64,000 bases of DNA from NCBI RefSeq assembly GCF_018614035.1, contig NZ_JAGGPA010000006.1:1-64000 (forward strand), written 5' to 3'. This DNA comes from Streptomyces sp. ISL-96 (GTDB lineage: Bacteria; Actinomycetota; Actinomycetes; Streptomycetales; Streptomycetaceae). The notes below the pieces were generated by a model. It had not been told where the DNA came from. It saw only the letters and a list, made by a program, of their open reading frames with translations, and made no database searches. The translations under genes were made by a program, and so were the position numbers. This document shows, one piece after another, positions 1 through 7,755 of this stretch (position 1 is the stretch's first letter; each line of letters opens with the position of its first letter).

Positions 1-169
1 CCTAGACCCGTACTTCGCAGGTCACCCGATCGTGAAGATCAACTGGTCACGACCGATCGCCGCTCAGTCCGGTCCGCAACGGCGATCGCAATGCCGGTCC
101 GATCCGGTCGGGTTCGGACGCCGAAGAGCCGCTGCGGCGAACCTTTTCAGCGACCCGCGAAGTCCGGGC
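1..169. other. Left-edge sequence without an identifiable gene
   Basis: This stretch lies downstream of the minus-strand DeoR-type gene. Open frames run through it, but none shows a recognisable protein or a clear start. It may be intergenic sequence or the tail of a gene cut by the window edge. Confidence 0.3.
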
Positions 170-997
170 CTAGACGGTGATCACCTTGATCCCGGCGTCG
201 CGGAGCCGACCGGCCGCCTCCCCCGAGATCGCCGAGTCCGTCACCACCACATCGATACGGTCCAGCCCACAGATCCGCGCAAACGCCCGCTTCCCCATCT
301 TCGACGAATCAGTCACAACGATCACCCGGTGCGCCCTCTCCGCAAACAGCCGGCTGACACTCGCCTCGTCCTCCTGATGCGCCATGATCCCCAGGTCCGG
401 ATCCACCCCGTCGACGCCGAGTATGACGACGTCCAGCACGACCTCGTGGAGTACGCCCGTGGTCAGCGGCCCGACCAGCTCGTACGTCTGCGGCCGCGCC
501 ACCCCACCCGTAACCACGATCTTGATCTGCGGCCGCACCGCCAACTCACCCGCGATGTTTAGCGCATTGGTGACCACGGTCAAAACGGGCCCGGCAGCGA
601 AACCCGCACCGGAATCACGCCGACCGCCACCACCGCCGCCGCCACCACCACCACCGGCCCGCAGCGCCAGCGCCCGCGCCACCTCAGTCGTGGTCGTGCC
701 CCCGTTGAGCCCCACCACGTCCCCGTCGGCGACCAGTTCGGCCACCGCCGCCGCGATCCGCTGCTTCTCGGACGCGTGGCGCGAGGACTTGTACCGCAGC
801 GGCAGCTCGTACGACACCCCGTGCGCGATCGCCCCGCCCCTGGTCCGCACGAGCATCTGCTGCTCCGCGAGTTCGTCGAGATCGCGCCGGATCGTCGCGG
901 CGGAGACCTCCAACGTACCGGCGGCCTCCTCGACCTCCAGTCTCCCCTCGGCGGCCAGCAGCTCCAGCAACGCGCTCCACCGCTCATGTTTCGACAT
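170..997 (-). CDS. DeoR-family transcriptional regulator
   Basis: Predicted cytoplasmic sugar-responsive repressor of about 275 residues. The N-terminus carries the DeoR winged helix-turn-helix (residues about 3-55; AATIRRDLDEL is the recognition-helix pattern). The rest matches the DeoRC sugar-phosphate sensor fold, including NGGTTTTEVAR, VTNALNIA and GVDGVDPDLGI. I chose the ATG at MSKHERW; a longer reading adds about 20 residues that are not family-like. An uninterrupted run of about 12 glycines sits in the sensor domain near residue 120 and is unusual for the family. The gene diverges from the SIS-domain isomerase at 1130, a typical regulator-target arrangement, so it probably controls that gene. 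Family call is firm; the effector is unknown. Confidence 0.85.
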   Translation of the reverse strand: MSKHERWSALLELLAAEGRLEVEEAAGTLEVSAATIRRDLDELAEQQMLVRTRGGAIAHGVSYELPLRYKSSRHASEKQRIAAAVAELVADGDVVGLNGGTTTTEVARALALRAGGGGGGGGGGGRRDSGAGFAAGPVLTVVTNALNIAGELAVRPQIKIVVTGGVARPQTYELVGPLTTGVLHEVVLDVVILGVDGVDPDLGIMAHQEDEASVSRLFAERAHRVIVVTDSSKMGKRAFARICGLDRIDVVVTDSAISGEAAGRLRDAGIKVITV

Positions 998-1129
998 GCG
1001 GTCGGACTCCTTCACAACGTGGACTGCGAGTTCAGCATCGTGGATACTTCGCCACACGCCGGGCTGACGCTCGAAGCTGCTCGGAACAGCGGTATTTCAA
1101 GCACGTTCAATCATATGGGGGTACGTCCA
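998..1129. promoter_or_regulatory. Divergent promoter region between the DeoR-type and SIS-domain genes
   Basis: This 132-bp gap must hold both promoters and the likely operator. Near 1097-1112 there is a repeated TTCAA element in TTCAAGCACGTTCAA, of the kind DeoR proteins bind as direct repeats. No strong -10/-35 pair stands out. The operator reading is inference. Confidence 0.4.
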
Positions 1130-2089
1130 ATGTCCACCGCAGATTCTTCCGCCTCCCACACCTCGGCCGAGATCGCCACTCAGCCTGCCACATGGGCCCG
1201 GGCGGCCAAGTCGCTCCCGCTCCACACGGACGCCCTGCCCCGCCGCGGCGAGCGCGTCGCCGTGATCGGCTGCGGCACCTCCTGGTTCATGGCCCAGGCG
1301 TACGCCGTACTGCGCGAGAGCGGCGGCCACGGCGAGACCGACGCCTTCGCCGCCTCGGAGTTCCCGTACCGCGACGGCTACGACCGCGTCCTGGCGATCA
1401 CTCGTTCCGGCACCACCACGGAGGTCCTGGACGTACTCCGCCGCGTGAAGGGAACCATCCCCACCGGCGCGATCACAGCCGACCCCGAAACGCCCGTAAT
1501 GGACGCGGCGGACGCCATCGCCGTACTGGACTTCGCCGACGAGGAGTCGGTGGTGCAGACCCGCTTCGCCACCACCGTCCTCGCCCTGCTGCGCGCCCAC
1601 CTGGAAGCGGAGGACGCGCTTCCGACCGGCGTACGCCCGCTCGCGGAGGCGATCCAGGACGCCGAGCGCGCCGTCACCGTGCCGTTGGCCGCCGAGGTGC
1701 TCGGCGCCGAGCAGTTCACCTTCCTCGGCACCGGCTGGACGTACGGTCTCGCACTGGAGGCGGGGCTCAAGATGCGCGAGGCGGCGGGCGCCTGGACCGA
1801 GGCGTACCCCGCCATGGAGTACCGGCACGGGCCGATCAGCATCACCGGCCCCGGCCGCGTGGCCTGGATCTTCGGCGCGCTGCCGGACGGCCTGGCGGAG
1901 GACATCCGCAGCGTCGGCGGCACGATGACCGCCGAATCCGGGGGCAGCTCCGACGGCGGCCTGGACCCGCTGGCCGACCTGATCCGCGCTCAGCGCCTGG
2001 CGGTCGCGCTCGCCGAGTCCCGCGGCTACGACCCGGACAAGCCCCGCAACCTCACCCGGTCCGTGGTCCTGGAGAACAGCCCGGCGTAA
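1130..2089 (+). CDS. SIS-domain sugar isomerase/deaminase-like protein
   Basis: About 319 residues with two tandem SIS (sugar isomerase) folds, as in the isomerase half of GlmS and in AgaS-type proteins. Visible motifs are VIGCGTSWFMAQAY (first phosphosugar-binding loop, about residue 45), ITRSGTTTEV (about residue 87) and FLGTGWTYGLALEAGLKMREA in the second domain, followed by the EYRHGP motif common to the family. It lacks the glutaminase domain of GlmS, so it probably handles an amino-sugar or keto-sugar phosphate. The start is the ATG of MSTADSS; the same frame is open upstream but overlaps the divergent regulator. The gene ends 38 bp inside the convergent phosphoesterase gene. Confidence 0.8.
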   Translation: MSTADSSASHTSAEIATQPATWARAAKSLPLHTDALPRRGERVAVIGCGTSWFMAQAYAVLRESGGHGETDAFAASEFPYRDGYDRVLAITRSGTTTEVLDVLRRVKGTIPTGAITADPETPVMDAADAIAVLDFADEESVVQTRFATTVLALLRAHLEAEDALPTGVRPLAEAIQDAERAVTVPLAAEVLGAEQFTFLGTGWTYGLALEAGLKMREAAGAWTEAYPAMEYRHGPISITGPGRVAWIFGALPDGLAEDIRSVGGTMTAESGGSSDGGLDPLADLIRAQRLAVALAESRGYDPDKPRNLTRSVVLENSPA

Positions 2090-2639
2090 CACCGTCGTTC
2101 CCTCCCAGCGGGTACGCCGTACGGTCGCGCCAGCCGTCACCGTCCCGGACGATCAGGTGGACCGCCCCCACCCGGGCGGTCACCGGCAGGGCGGGCGCGC
2201 ACTCCGCCTCCAGGGCGTCGTACGCGCGCTCCCAGGTCTCCGGGCCCTCATGGTTGGCGATCGTCAGATGGGGGTCGAGCCCCTCACCGAACAGGCCCCG
2301 GTACGGCACCGCTTCGGGCCAGCGCCCGGTCAGCTCCTTCGTGAGCGCCCGCACCGGATCGGCCGGCTGAGGATCGAGGAACAGAACACCGGGGTACCGC
2401 CCGAACTCGGCGAACGTCAGCTCGAAGGCGTCGTACGAGCCGAAAAGGTCGAGCAGTTCACCGTGAACCCGCCCGTCTATCCGGCTCTCGTGCAAGAAGG
2501 GGTAGAGCACGGTGACATGAGCGGGAAAGCCGGCCTTCACCAGCGGATCGGCCTCGGGAACCTTGATGGTCAGCGCCGTGTCCCCGGCAACATCCGCCCA
2601 CCCCACTGCCCCGCCCCCCACTCTCCCCGTGAGACCCAT
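2052..2639 (-). CDS. 2'-5' RNA ligase-like 2H phosphoesterase
   Basis: Small cytoplasmic protein of the 2H phosphoesterase superfamily. Both signature H-x-T/S motifs are present: HVTVLYPF in the first half and HLTIANHE in the second, about 90 residues apart as expected. Such proteins hydrolyse or ligate 2'-5' or cyclic phosphodiester bonds in RNA or nucleotides; the substrate here is not known. The start is uncertain: I give the ATG at MGLTGRV, but a GTG shortly downstream just before GDTALTIKVPE is as good. The 3' end overlaps the end of the SIS-domain gene by 38 bp on the opposite strand. Confidence 0.7.
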   Translation of the reverse strand: MGLTGRVGGGAVGWADVAGDTALTIKVPEADPLVKAGFPAHVTVLYPFLHESRIDGRVHGELLDLFGSYDAFELTFAEFGRYPGVLFLDPQPADPVRALTKELTGRWPEAVPYRGLFGEGLDPHLTIANHEGPETWERAYDALEAECAPALPVTARVGAVHLIVRDGDGWRDRTAYPLGGNDGVTPGCSPGPRTG

Positions 2640-2726
2640 GAGCCCCAAGAGAACCACGTCACCGGGGCGACCGCCGTCGGTCGCCCCGGTGACGCGTCTC
2701 ACGAAACGGGATGTCCGCCCGGCCGG

Positions 2727-5009
2727 TCAGACGCCGATGGGGAAGCGATCCCACACCCGGTGCCGCCCCAGAAGCTGCGTGATCTGCTCCAGCGTCCCGG
2801 TGCCGCTGTCGCCGGTCACCACACCCGGCGCCCCGACGGGAACGCCCGCGGATTCCAGGACCCGTTCGGCGCCCGCCCAGCCACCGATGGCCTTGCCGTG
2901 CCGGAACGCCTCCAGCAGCATCAGCTGCACGCGCGGATCGGTAGCCGCGCCGGCCGGCGCCACCGCCTCGGCGGCCTTGGCGTCCCGTACGCCGGACGCG
3001 TCACTGCCGATCCCGGGCACTCCCACCACCAGAAGGGCGTCGTACTCGACGGACCGGGCCGTGACATAGCTGCGCTGGACCGCGACCGGCTCGCCGCCGC
3101 CACCCTCCAGCTTGCCGCCCGCCGGGGCGATCACCAGCGGGACCATCCCGGCGTCCAGCACCGCCTGCCGCACCGACCGCACTCCGTCCAGGTCGCCGTC
3201 GGCGTCGGCGATGATGCCGATGATGCGTCCGTCGAGCGGCCAGGTCTGCCCGAGCTGGGACAGGGCCGGGCTCGGCTCGGGGCTCGTCAGCGTCACAGTG
3301 GCGGCCGGCGCGGGCAGACCGAGTCCCATCGCCACCTGCTCACACAGCTCAGGGTCGATGTTGGCGAGCACCTTCAGCCCGCGCTCCTTGATGGCCGGTT
3401 CGTAACACTTGCCCAGCTCGAAGGTGTAAGCCGCGATGATGTGCTCGCGCTCGACGGGCGTCATGCTGAGCCAGAACAGCCGGGGCTGGCTGAAATGGTC
3501 CGCGAAGGACGCGGGCGCCTCGCGGACCTTCTTCGCCGCCGGCACCTCGCGGGGCACCTCGATGTACGCCCCGGTGTCCGCGCCCGCGAGGAACGGACAG
3601 CCGCCGTCGAGCGAATTGGGCCGGTAGGGAGCGGCGCCGGTGTGTACGGCCGTCTGGTGCATGCCGTCGCGCAGCATGTCGTTGACGGGCGCGTGGGTGC
3701 GATTGATGGGAATCTGGGCGAAGTTGGGTCCGCCGAGACGGGTGATCTGCGTATCCAGGTACGAGAAGAGCCGGCCGCTGAGCAGCGGGTCGTCGGTGAT
3801 GTCGATGCCGGGCACGAGATGCCCGGGATGGAAGGCGACCTGCTCGGTCTCGGCGAAGAAGTTCGACGGGTTGGCGTTGAGCGTCAGCAGACCGATCGGC
3901 TGTACGGGCGCCAGCTCCTCCGGGACGATGTTCGTCGGGTCGAGCAGGTCGATGCCCTGGAACATCTGCTCCGGGGTGTCGGGGAAGGCTTGGACGGCGA
4001 GCTCCCACTGCGGATGGGCGCCGGCCTCGATCGCGTCGGCGAGGTCCCGGCGGTGGAAGTCGGGATCCATACCGTTGATGAGCTGCGCTTCCTCCCACAC
4101 CAGCGAATGCACGCCCAGTTTCGGCTTCCAATGGAACTTCACCAGCGTCGTCGCGCCTTCGGCGTTGACGAGCCGGAAGGTATGAACACCGAAGCCCTCC
4201 ATCATGCGGAAGGAACGCGGGATGCCACGGTCCGACATGTTCCACAGGGTGTGGTGGGTCGCCTCGGTGTGCAGGGTGACGAAGTCCCAGAACGTGTCGT
4301 GCGCGCTCTGCGCCTGCGGAATCTCCCGGTCCGGATGGGGCTTCCCGGCGTGGATGATGTCGGGGAACTTGATCGCGTCCTGAATGAAGAAGACGGGAAT
4401 GTTGTTGGCGACGAGGTCGAACGTTCCCTCGTCCGTATAGAACTTCGTCGCGAAACCACGCGTGTCCCGCACGGTGTCCGAAGAACCACGCGACCCGAGG
4501 ACGGTCGAGAACCGCGTGAACACCGGCGTCTCGACACCCTTCCCGAGGAAGGCCGCCTTGGTGATCTGCGCGGCGGTCCCATACCCCTGGAAGACACCGT
4601 GCGCAGCGGCGCCGCGCGCGTGCACGACCCGCTCCGGGATGCGCTCGTGATCAAAATGGGTGATCTTCTCGCGCAGGTGATGGTCCTGAAGCAGCACAGG
4701 CCCACGGTTGCCGGCCTTCAGGGAGTGATCGGTGTCGTACAGGCGAGCGCCCTGAGCCGTGGTCAGGTACGCGTCACCCTGGGCCATGTCGGCTTGAGCG
4801 GCTCCCGTGGGCCTGCCCGTCGGGCTGACCGTCTCCGGGCCACTCTGGTCGGGCTTGGGCGGCAGCGGAGCCCGCGGATCGGTCGGTTCGTCGACAGGCG
4901 GCGGCTCGGCACCGGGCCAACCGGGAATCCCGTCCCGCGGCCCACCACCCCCGCGCAGCACCTCGGCGGCCTTCACCGCGGCCGATTTCAGCGGATTCTT
5001 CTCGCTCAT
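2727..5009 (-). CDS. katE: Large-subunit (clade 2) catalase
   Basis: A 760-residue monofunctional haem catalase that dismutates hydrogen peroxide in the cytoplasm. The length and C-terminal extension match the large-subunit HPII type. The catalytic histidine lies in ERVVHARG, the distal asparagine in NNIPVFFIQD, and the haem-ligand tyrosine in RLFSYLDTQITR. After about residue 590 comes the DJ-1/PfpI-like flavodoxin-fold domain of large-subunit catalases (IIGIIADADGD, LVIAPAGGK). The start MSEKNPLKS has a plausible GGAG upstream. It is monocistronic and lies immediately left of the first tRNA-derived junction, so it is probably native chromosome bordering the island. Confidence 0.93.
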   Translation of the reverse strand: MSEKNPLKSAAVKAAEVLRGGGGPRDGIPGWPGAEPPPVDEPTDPRAPLPPKPDQSGPETVSPTGRPTGAAQADMAQGDAYLTTAQGARLYDTDHSLKAGNRGPVLLQDHHLREKITHFDHERIPERVVHARGAAAHGVFQGYGTAAQITKAAFLGKGVETPVFTRFSTVLGSRGSSDTVRDTRGFATKFYTDEGTFDLVANNIPVFFIQDAIKFPDIIHAGKPHPDREIPQAQSAHDTFWDFVTLHTEATHHTLWNMSDRGIPRSFRMMEGFGVHTFRLVNAEGATTLVKFHWKPKLGVHSLVWEEAQLINGMDPDFHRRDLADAIEAGAHPQWELAVQAFPDTPEQMFQGIDLLDPTNIVPEELAPVQPIGLLTLNANPSNFFAETEQVAFHPGHLVPGIDITDDPLLSGRLFSYLDTQITRLGGPNFAQIPINRTHAPVNDMLRDGMHQTAVHTGAAPYRPNSLDGGCPFLAGADTGAYIEVPREVPAAKKVREAPASFADHFSQPRLFWLSMTPVEREHIIAAYTFELGKCYEPAIKERGLKVLANIDPELCEQVAMGLGLPAPAATVTLTSPEPSPALSQLGQTWPLDGRIIGIIADADGDLDGVRSVRQAVLDAGMVPLVIAPAGGKLEGGGGEPVAVQRSYVTARSVEYDALLVVGVPGIGSDASGVRDAKAAEAVAPAGAATDPRVQLMLLEAFRHGKAIGGWAGAERVLESAGVPVGAPGVVTGDSGTGTLEQITQLLGRHRVWDRFPIGV

Positions 5010-5151
5010 CTGGTCTCCAACCGTGTGGGGGCAACGTCACACCTATGACCCGAACCACAAAGGAGGAAACGACACCGCGACCCCGCGTGACGGCACGCAC
5101 CCACACCTTGGCCGAAAGCTGGCGTGTGCGGAATTCGCGGCAGAAAAAGCA

Positions 5152-5189
5152 AAAGCCCCAGGTCACGGCGAGTGAGTCCTGAGGCTTCT
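5152..5189 (-). terminator. tRNA-type terminator hairpin at junction 1
   Basis: AAGCCCCAGG pairs imperfectly with CCTGAGGCTT across a 16-base spacer, and on the minus strand the structure is followed by a T-rich run. It sits directly behind the tRNA-Thr 3' fragment, and its place matches the cleaner hairpins at the other three junctions. Confidence 0.6.
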
Positions 5190-5192
5190 ACA

Positions 5193-5235
5193 GAGCCGCC
5201 TTCGGGATTCGAACCCGAGACCTACGCATTACGAG
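5193..5235 (-). other. tRNA-Thr(CGU) 3'-half fragment, attachment core copy 1
   Basis: On the minus strand this 43-bp block reads anticodon loop CTCGTAA, anticodon 3' stem TGCGT, variable AGGTC, T arm with GGGTTCGAATCCC, and acceptor AGGCGGC. That is the 3' half of a tRNA with anticodon CGT. The 5' flank (ACGGT) does not pair with TGCGT, so it is not an intact tRNA. The identical block recurs at 18997, 47125 and 54152. It is read as a site-specific integration core. It carries arm-like repeats only on its right side, as expected where chromosome meets the first inserted element. Confidence 0.85.
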
Positions 5236-5340
5236 ACCGTGAGCGTTCATGTTGCCGGATACCGCTTGATGCCGCCGAGTGATGTCGTGCCTGATCAGAG
5301 TACTTACGACAGGTTGCCCCCTGCTACCTCATGGTGCCCC

Positions 5341-5374
5341 GTCCAAAGGCGTCCGGCCACCGAGCGGCCACCGG
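5341..5374. repeat. Right arm-type repeats of junction 1 (GGCCACC pair)
   Basis: Two direct GGCCACCG repeats follow a GTCCAAAGGCGTC block. The pair begins about 106 bp from the core, the same distance as at junctions 2 and 3. Paired repeats at a fixed distance from a tRNA core resemble arm-type binding sites of tyrosine integrases. Confidence 0.6.
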
Positions 5375-5778
5375 ATCGGGCACTCCCGAAGCAACAGGTC
5401 TCGAATCGTTGAGTTGTCGGACTCGGACAAAGCCCCCCGCCCATTGAACATCCAGGCCACCGCCACTTACTACTCCAGCCGTAGATCGTGATCTTCATGT
5501 CCGGGATGCGGCTTGCCGCCGGTAGTGACTGGTGCGTGATCGCGCCTGGTGGCGGCCGCCCCGTGGCCACCCCGGAAGGTGCTCGCCGCCCCTGGCAGTC
5601 ACCCAACGCCGCCTGTTGGGTCCGAACACTTACGGGACGGGCCCGGCTCACGCCCATCGTCACAGCGCCCGCTCGTGCGGACGGTTCCCCCCTGTGGTGC
5701 GCGCACGCCACGCGAGTCCGCGGGCCTGGGGACAGTACTGTCCGCCGTATCATGACGGCACACGGGAAGGAGCCCTCC

Positions 5779-6330
5779 ATGAGTGTGGACTCGATCATGC
5801 ACACCGAGTTCCCCAAGGGGTACACGGTCCTGTTCGGGGCCGACGGAAAGGTGATCATGACCCCGCAGAGCGAAGAGCACTCCAGCACCATCAGGTCGAT
5901 GCAGATCGACTCTCTCGCTCTCGGCCGTCACGCGAAGGTCACCTCCGACGTCTACATCGACTTCCCCGCCGACGAGAACTCCGCCCCCGACCTGGCCATC
6001 CTGCGCGAGGACGCGCGCAAGGAGGGCAAGCGCTACAGCTTCGAGGACGTCCTGCTGATCTCCGAGGTCGTCTCGACCTCCTCCGCGCGCAAGGACTACG
6101 ACGACTGCACCGCCAAGTACGGGCGCTACGGCATCCCGATCTACCTGATCGTGGACCCGTACGCCCAGGAAGTCGTCCTGCACACCCAGCCCACCGGGTC
6201 CGGCTACATCGCGGCACACACCCACGCATACGGCTCCGGCAAACTCCCCATCCCCCTGGCCGACGGCCGCACCTTCACTCTCGACCTCGACGAGCTCCCC
6301 CGACCGGAGCCGGAAACCGGCACTCACTGA
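5779..6330 (+). CDS. Uma2-family (PDDEXK-fold) nuclease-like protein
   Basis: About 183 residues and matches the Uma2/DUF820 family, a restriction-endonuclease-fold family abundant in actinobacteria and cyanobacteria but of unclear role. Visible family features are the acidic segment YIDFPADENSAPDLAIL, the EVVS strand (LLISEVVSTSSARKD) and the YGIPIYLIVDP motif. I chose the ATG at 5779 because AAGGAG lies seven bases upstream. It is the first gene inside segment A and stands alone, transcribed towards the convergent Wadjet-type cassette. Nuclease activity is inferred from the fold only. Confidence 0.75.
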   Translation: MSVDSIMHTEFPKGYTVLFGADGKVIMTPQSEEHSSTIRSMQIDSLALGRHAKVTSDVYIDFPADENSAPDLAILREDARKEGKRYSFEDVLLISEVVSTSSARKDYDDCTAKYGRYGIPIYLIVDPYAQEVVLHTQPTGSGYIAAHTHAYGSGKLPIPLADGRTFTLDLDELPRPEPETGTH

Positions 6331-6468
6331 GAAGACGCACGCGATCACGAAGAGACGCGGGCGAGGTCGCCCAGGAACCAGAATCCGCGGTCCTCACGGC
6401 TGGTCCTGCTCGCGACGCCGGCAGCGGCTCTACGGAATCGTCGTTGACGACGGCCACCGGACTCCGGG

Positions 6469-7755
6469 TCAGGCACGGTTGAGGTCGGACAGGAGGGCGG
6501 GCAGGAGGCGTTCCTCCATGACCGTGCTGCCCGACGCCTCCATCGCGAGGGCCAGTCCGGGGTCCCAGGGGCTGGCCGCGGGCGGTCCCGCGAGCGGTGT
6601 GGACTCGCCCTCGTCGAGTGCCGCCGTGTAGTCGGCGGCCGTCATCCGCCAGAGGCGGGCGCCGTGGCGGGCCACGGCGTCCGCGGTGATGCGCAGGCCG
6701 GCCCAGTCGAAGTCGGCGCGCCAGTGCAGCCGGGCTCCCGCGCGTACGGCGTCGCCGAGCAGTTTGTGGCAGGCGGCGGACGGGACGCCCTCGGTGCACA
6801 CGAGGGCCGCGCCGGCGTCCTGGAGTTCGCCGGCGGCGGCGCGCAGTACGGCCGGGTTCTCGCAGACGTAGATGGTGCGGGCTGCGGGGACGACGGGGTC
6901 GGTGGCCAGCTGCTGGAGGGTGAGCCGAAAGGGGATGCCGAAGTCGGCGGCGTCGCGCAGCCAGTCGCAGACGACGGTGTCGCCCTCGGCGCCGATGTTG
7001 AGGACGAGTACCTGGCTGGCGAGGTCGTCCGCGATGGCGCCGGCGCTCTCCCACAGGGCGCGCCGCCCGGCCCGGTCACGCGGTACGACGAAACCGCCGC
7101 CGGTGCGCTGGGCGAGGGCACGCAGGACGAGCTGTTCGAGCGGCGTGCCGGGAACAAGAGCCTTGGTGTCGCCGGTGGCCCACTCCGCGAGAACCGGAAG
7201 CGGCAGGCCAGCGGGGGATCGTTCCGGGGAGCCTGCAACGCGGTCCCCGTCACCGGGGAGCCTCTCCAGGACGCGCACCGCCGCGTCGAGAAGCGGCGCG
7301 TTGCCCCGGCGTACGAGACGGGTGAGGGTGCCGTCGGCGGCGATCCGGTCCAGCCATGCGGCGAACCACCCCTGCCCGGCGAGCCGACTGGAATGGGCGG
7401 ACTCCAGGGCCTGTTCGCGGCGTGCTTCCTCGTCGGCCCGTTCGGCCGGACGGTCACGCAGGGGGCCGTGGAGCCGGCCGAGGGTCCGGAGGAGACCGGT
7501 GCCGTAACGGTCATACAGATACCCGTCCAGGTCACGCAGGGGTACGGCGAGGCGCTTGGCGGTCTCGGGCCGGTAGCGGCCGGTGATGCCGATGACGATA
7601 CGGCGCTCGGCCTCGCCGGGCCCCGTGAGCCCGATGTCGCCGTCGAGCGCGCCCCCCGTGCGCTCCAGTCTGCGGCGGGCGGCGGCGAGCAGCCGGGCCC
7701 ATCCCTCGCCGCGCAACTCGTCGTACCCGTGATCTTCACGCCGCTCAGTCGGCAA
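6469..7755 (-). CDS. jetD: Wadjet-type JetD, DUF2399 Toprim-like nuclease (TIGR02679 family)
   Basis: Last gene of the four-gene cassette, 428 residues. It matches the DUF2399/TIGR02679 family, whose C-terminal half is a Toprim-like domain. A glutamate lies in YVCENPAVL (about residue 300) and an acidic pair in RADFDWAGLRI (about residue 348), the expected metal-binding positions. The N-terminal half contains GYLYDRYGTGLL and a helical region. In Wadjet systems JetD is the topoisomerase-VI-like nuclease that cuts plasmid DNA recognised by the SMC motor. The start overlaps the end of the SMC gene by 11 bp, indicating translational coupling. Confidence 0.82.
   Translation of the reverse strand: MPTERREDHGYDELRGEGWARLLAAARRRLERTGGALDGDIGLTGPGEAERRIVIGITGRYRPETAKRLAVPLRDLDGYLYDRYGTGLLRTLGRLHGPLRDRPAERADEEARREQALESAHSSRLAGQGWFAAWLDRIAADGTLTRLVRRGNAPLLDAAVRVLERLPGDGDRVAGSPERSPAGLPLPVLAEWATGDTKALVPGTPLEQLVLRALAQRTGGGFVVPRDRAGRRALWESAGAIADDLASQVLVLNIGAEGDTVVCDWLRDAADFGIPFRLTLQQLATDPVVPAARTIYVCENPAVLRAAAGELQDAGAALVCTEGVPSAACHKLLGDAVRAGARLHWRADFDWAGLRITADAVARHGARLWRMTAADYTAALDEGESTPLAGPPAASPWDPGLALAMEASGSTVMEERLLPALLSDLNRA

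Larger units (their letters stand above)
5010..5778. other. Junction 1 region between the catalase and the Uma2 gene
   Basis: No convincing gene is seen. From left to right the stretch holds the catalase upstream region, a tRNA-type hairpin (5152-5189), the 43-bp tRNA-Thr 3' fragment (5193-5235), a conserved TGCCTGATCAGAG block (about 5290-5301) and the paired GGCCACC repeats (5341-5374). The remainder up to the Uma2 start is non-coding by inspection. Confidence 0.6.

Noticed and set aside
2157..5048. A 963-codon open frame on the plus strand
   Set aside because: It is the antisense of the catalase and 2H phosphoesterase genes, Arg/Gly/Pro-rich and without domains; a normal artefact of high G+C.
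5193..5235. Calling the repeated cores tRNA-Thr genes
   Set aside because: Only the 3' half is present in all four copies; the bases before the anticodon loop do not pair with the stem and no D arm or acceptor 5' strand precedes.
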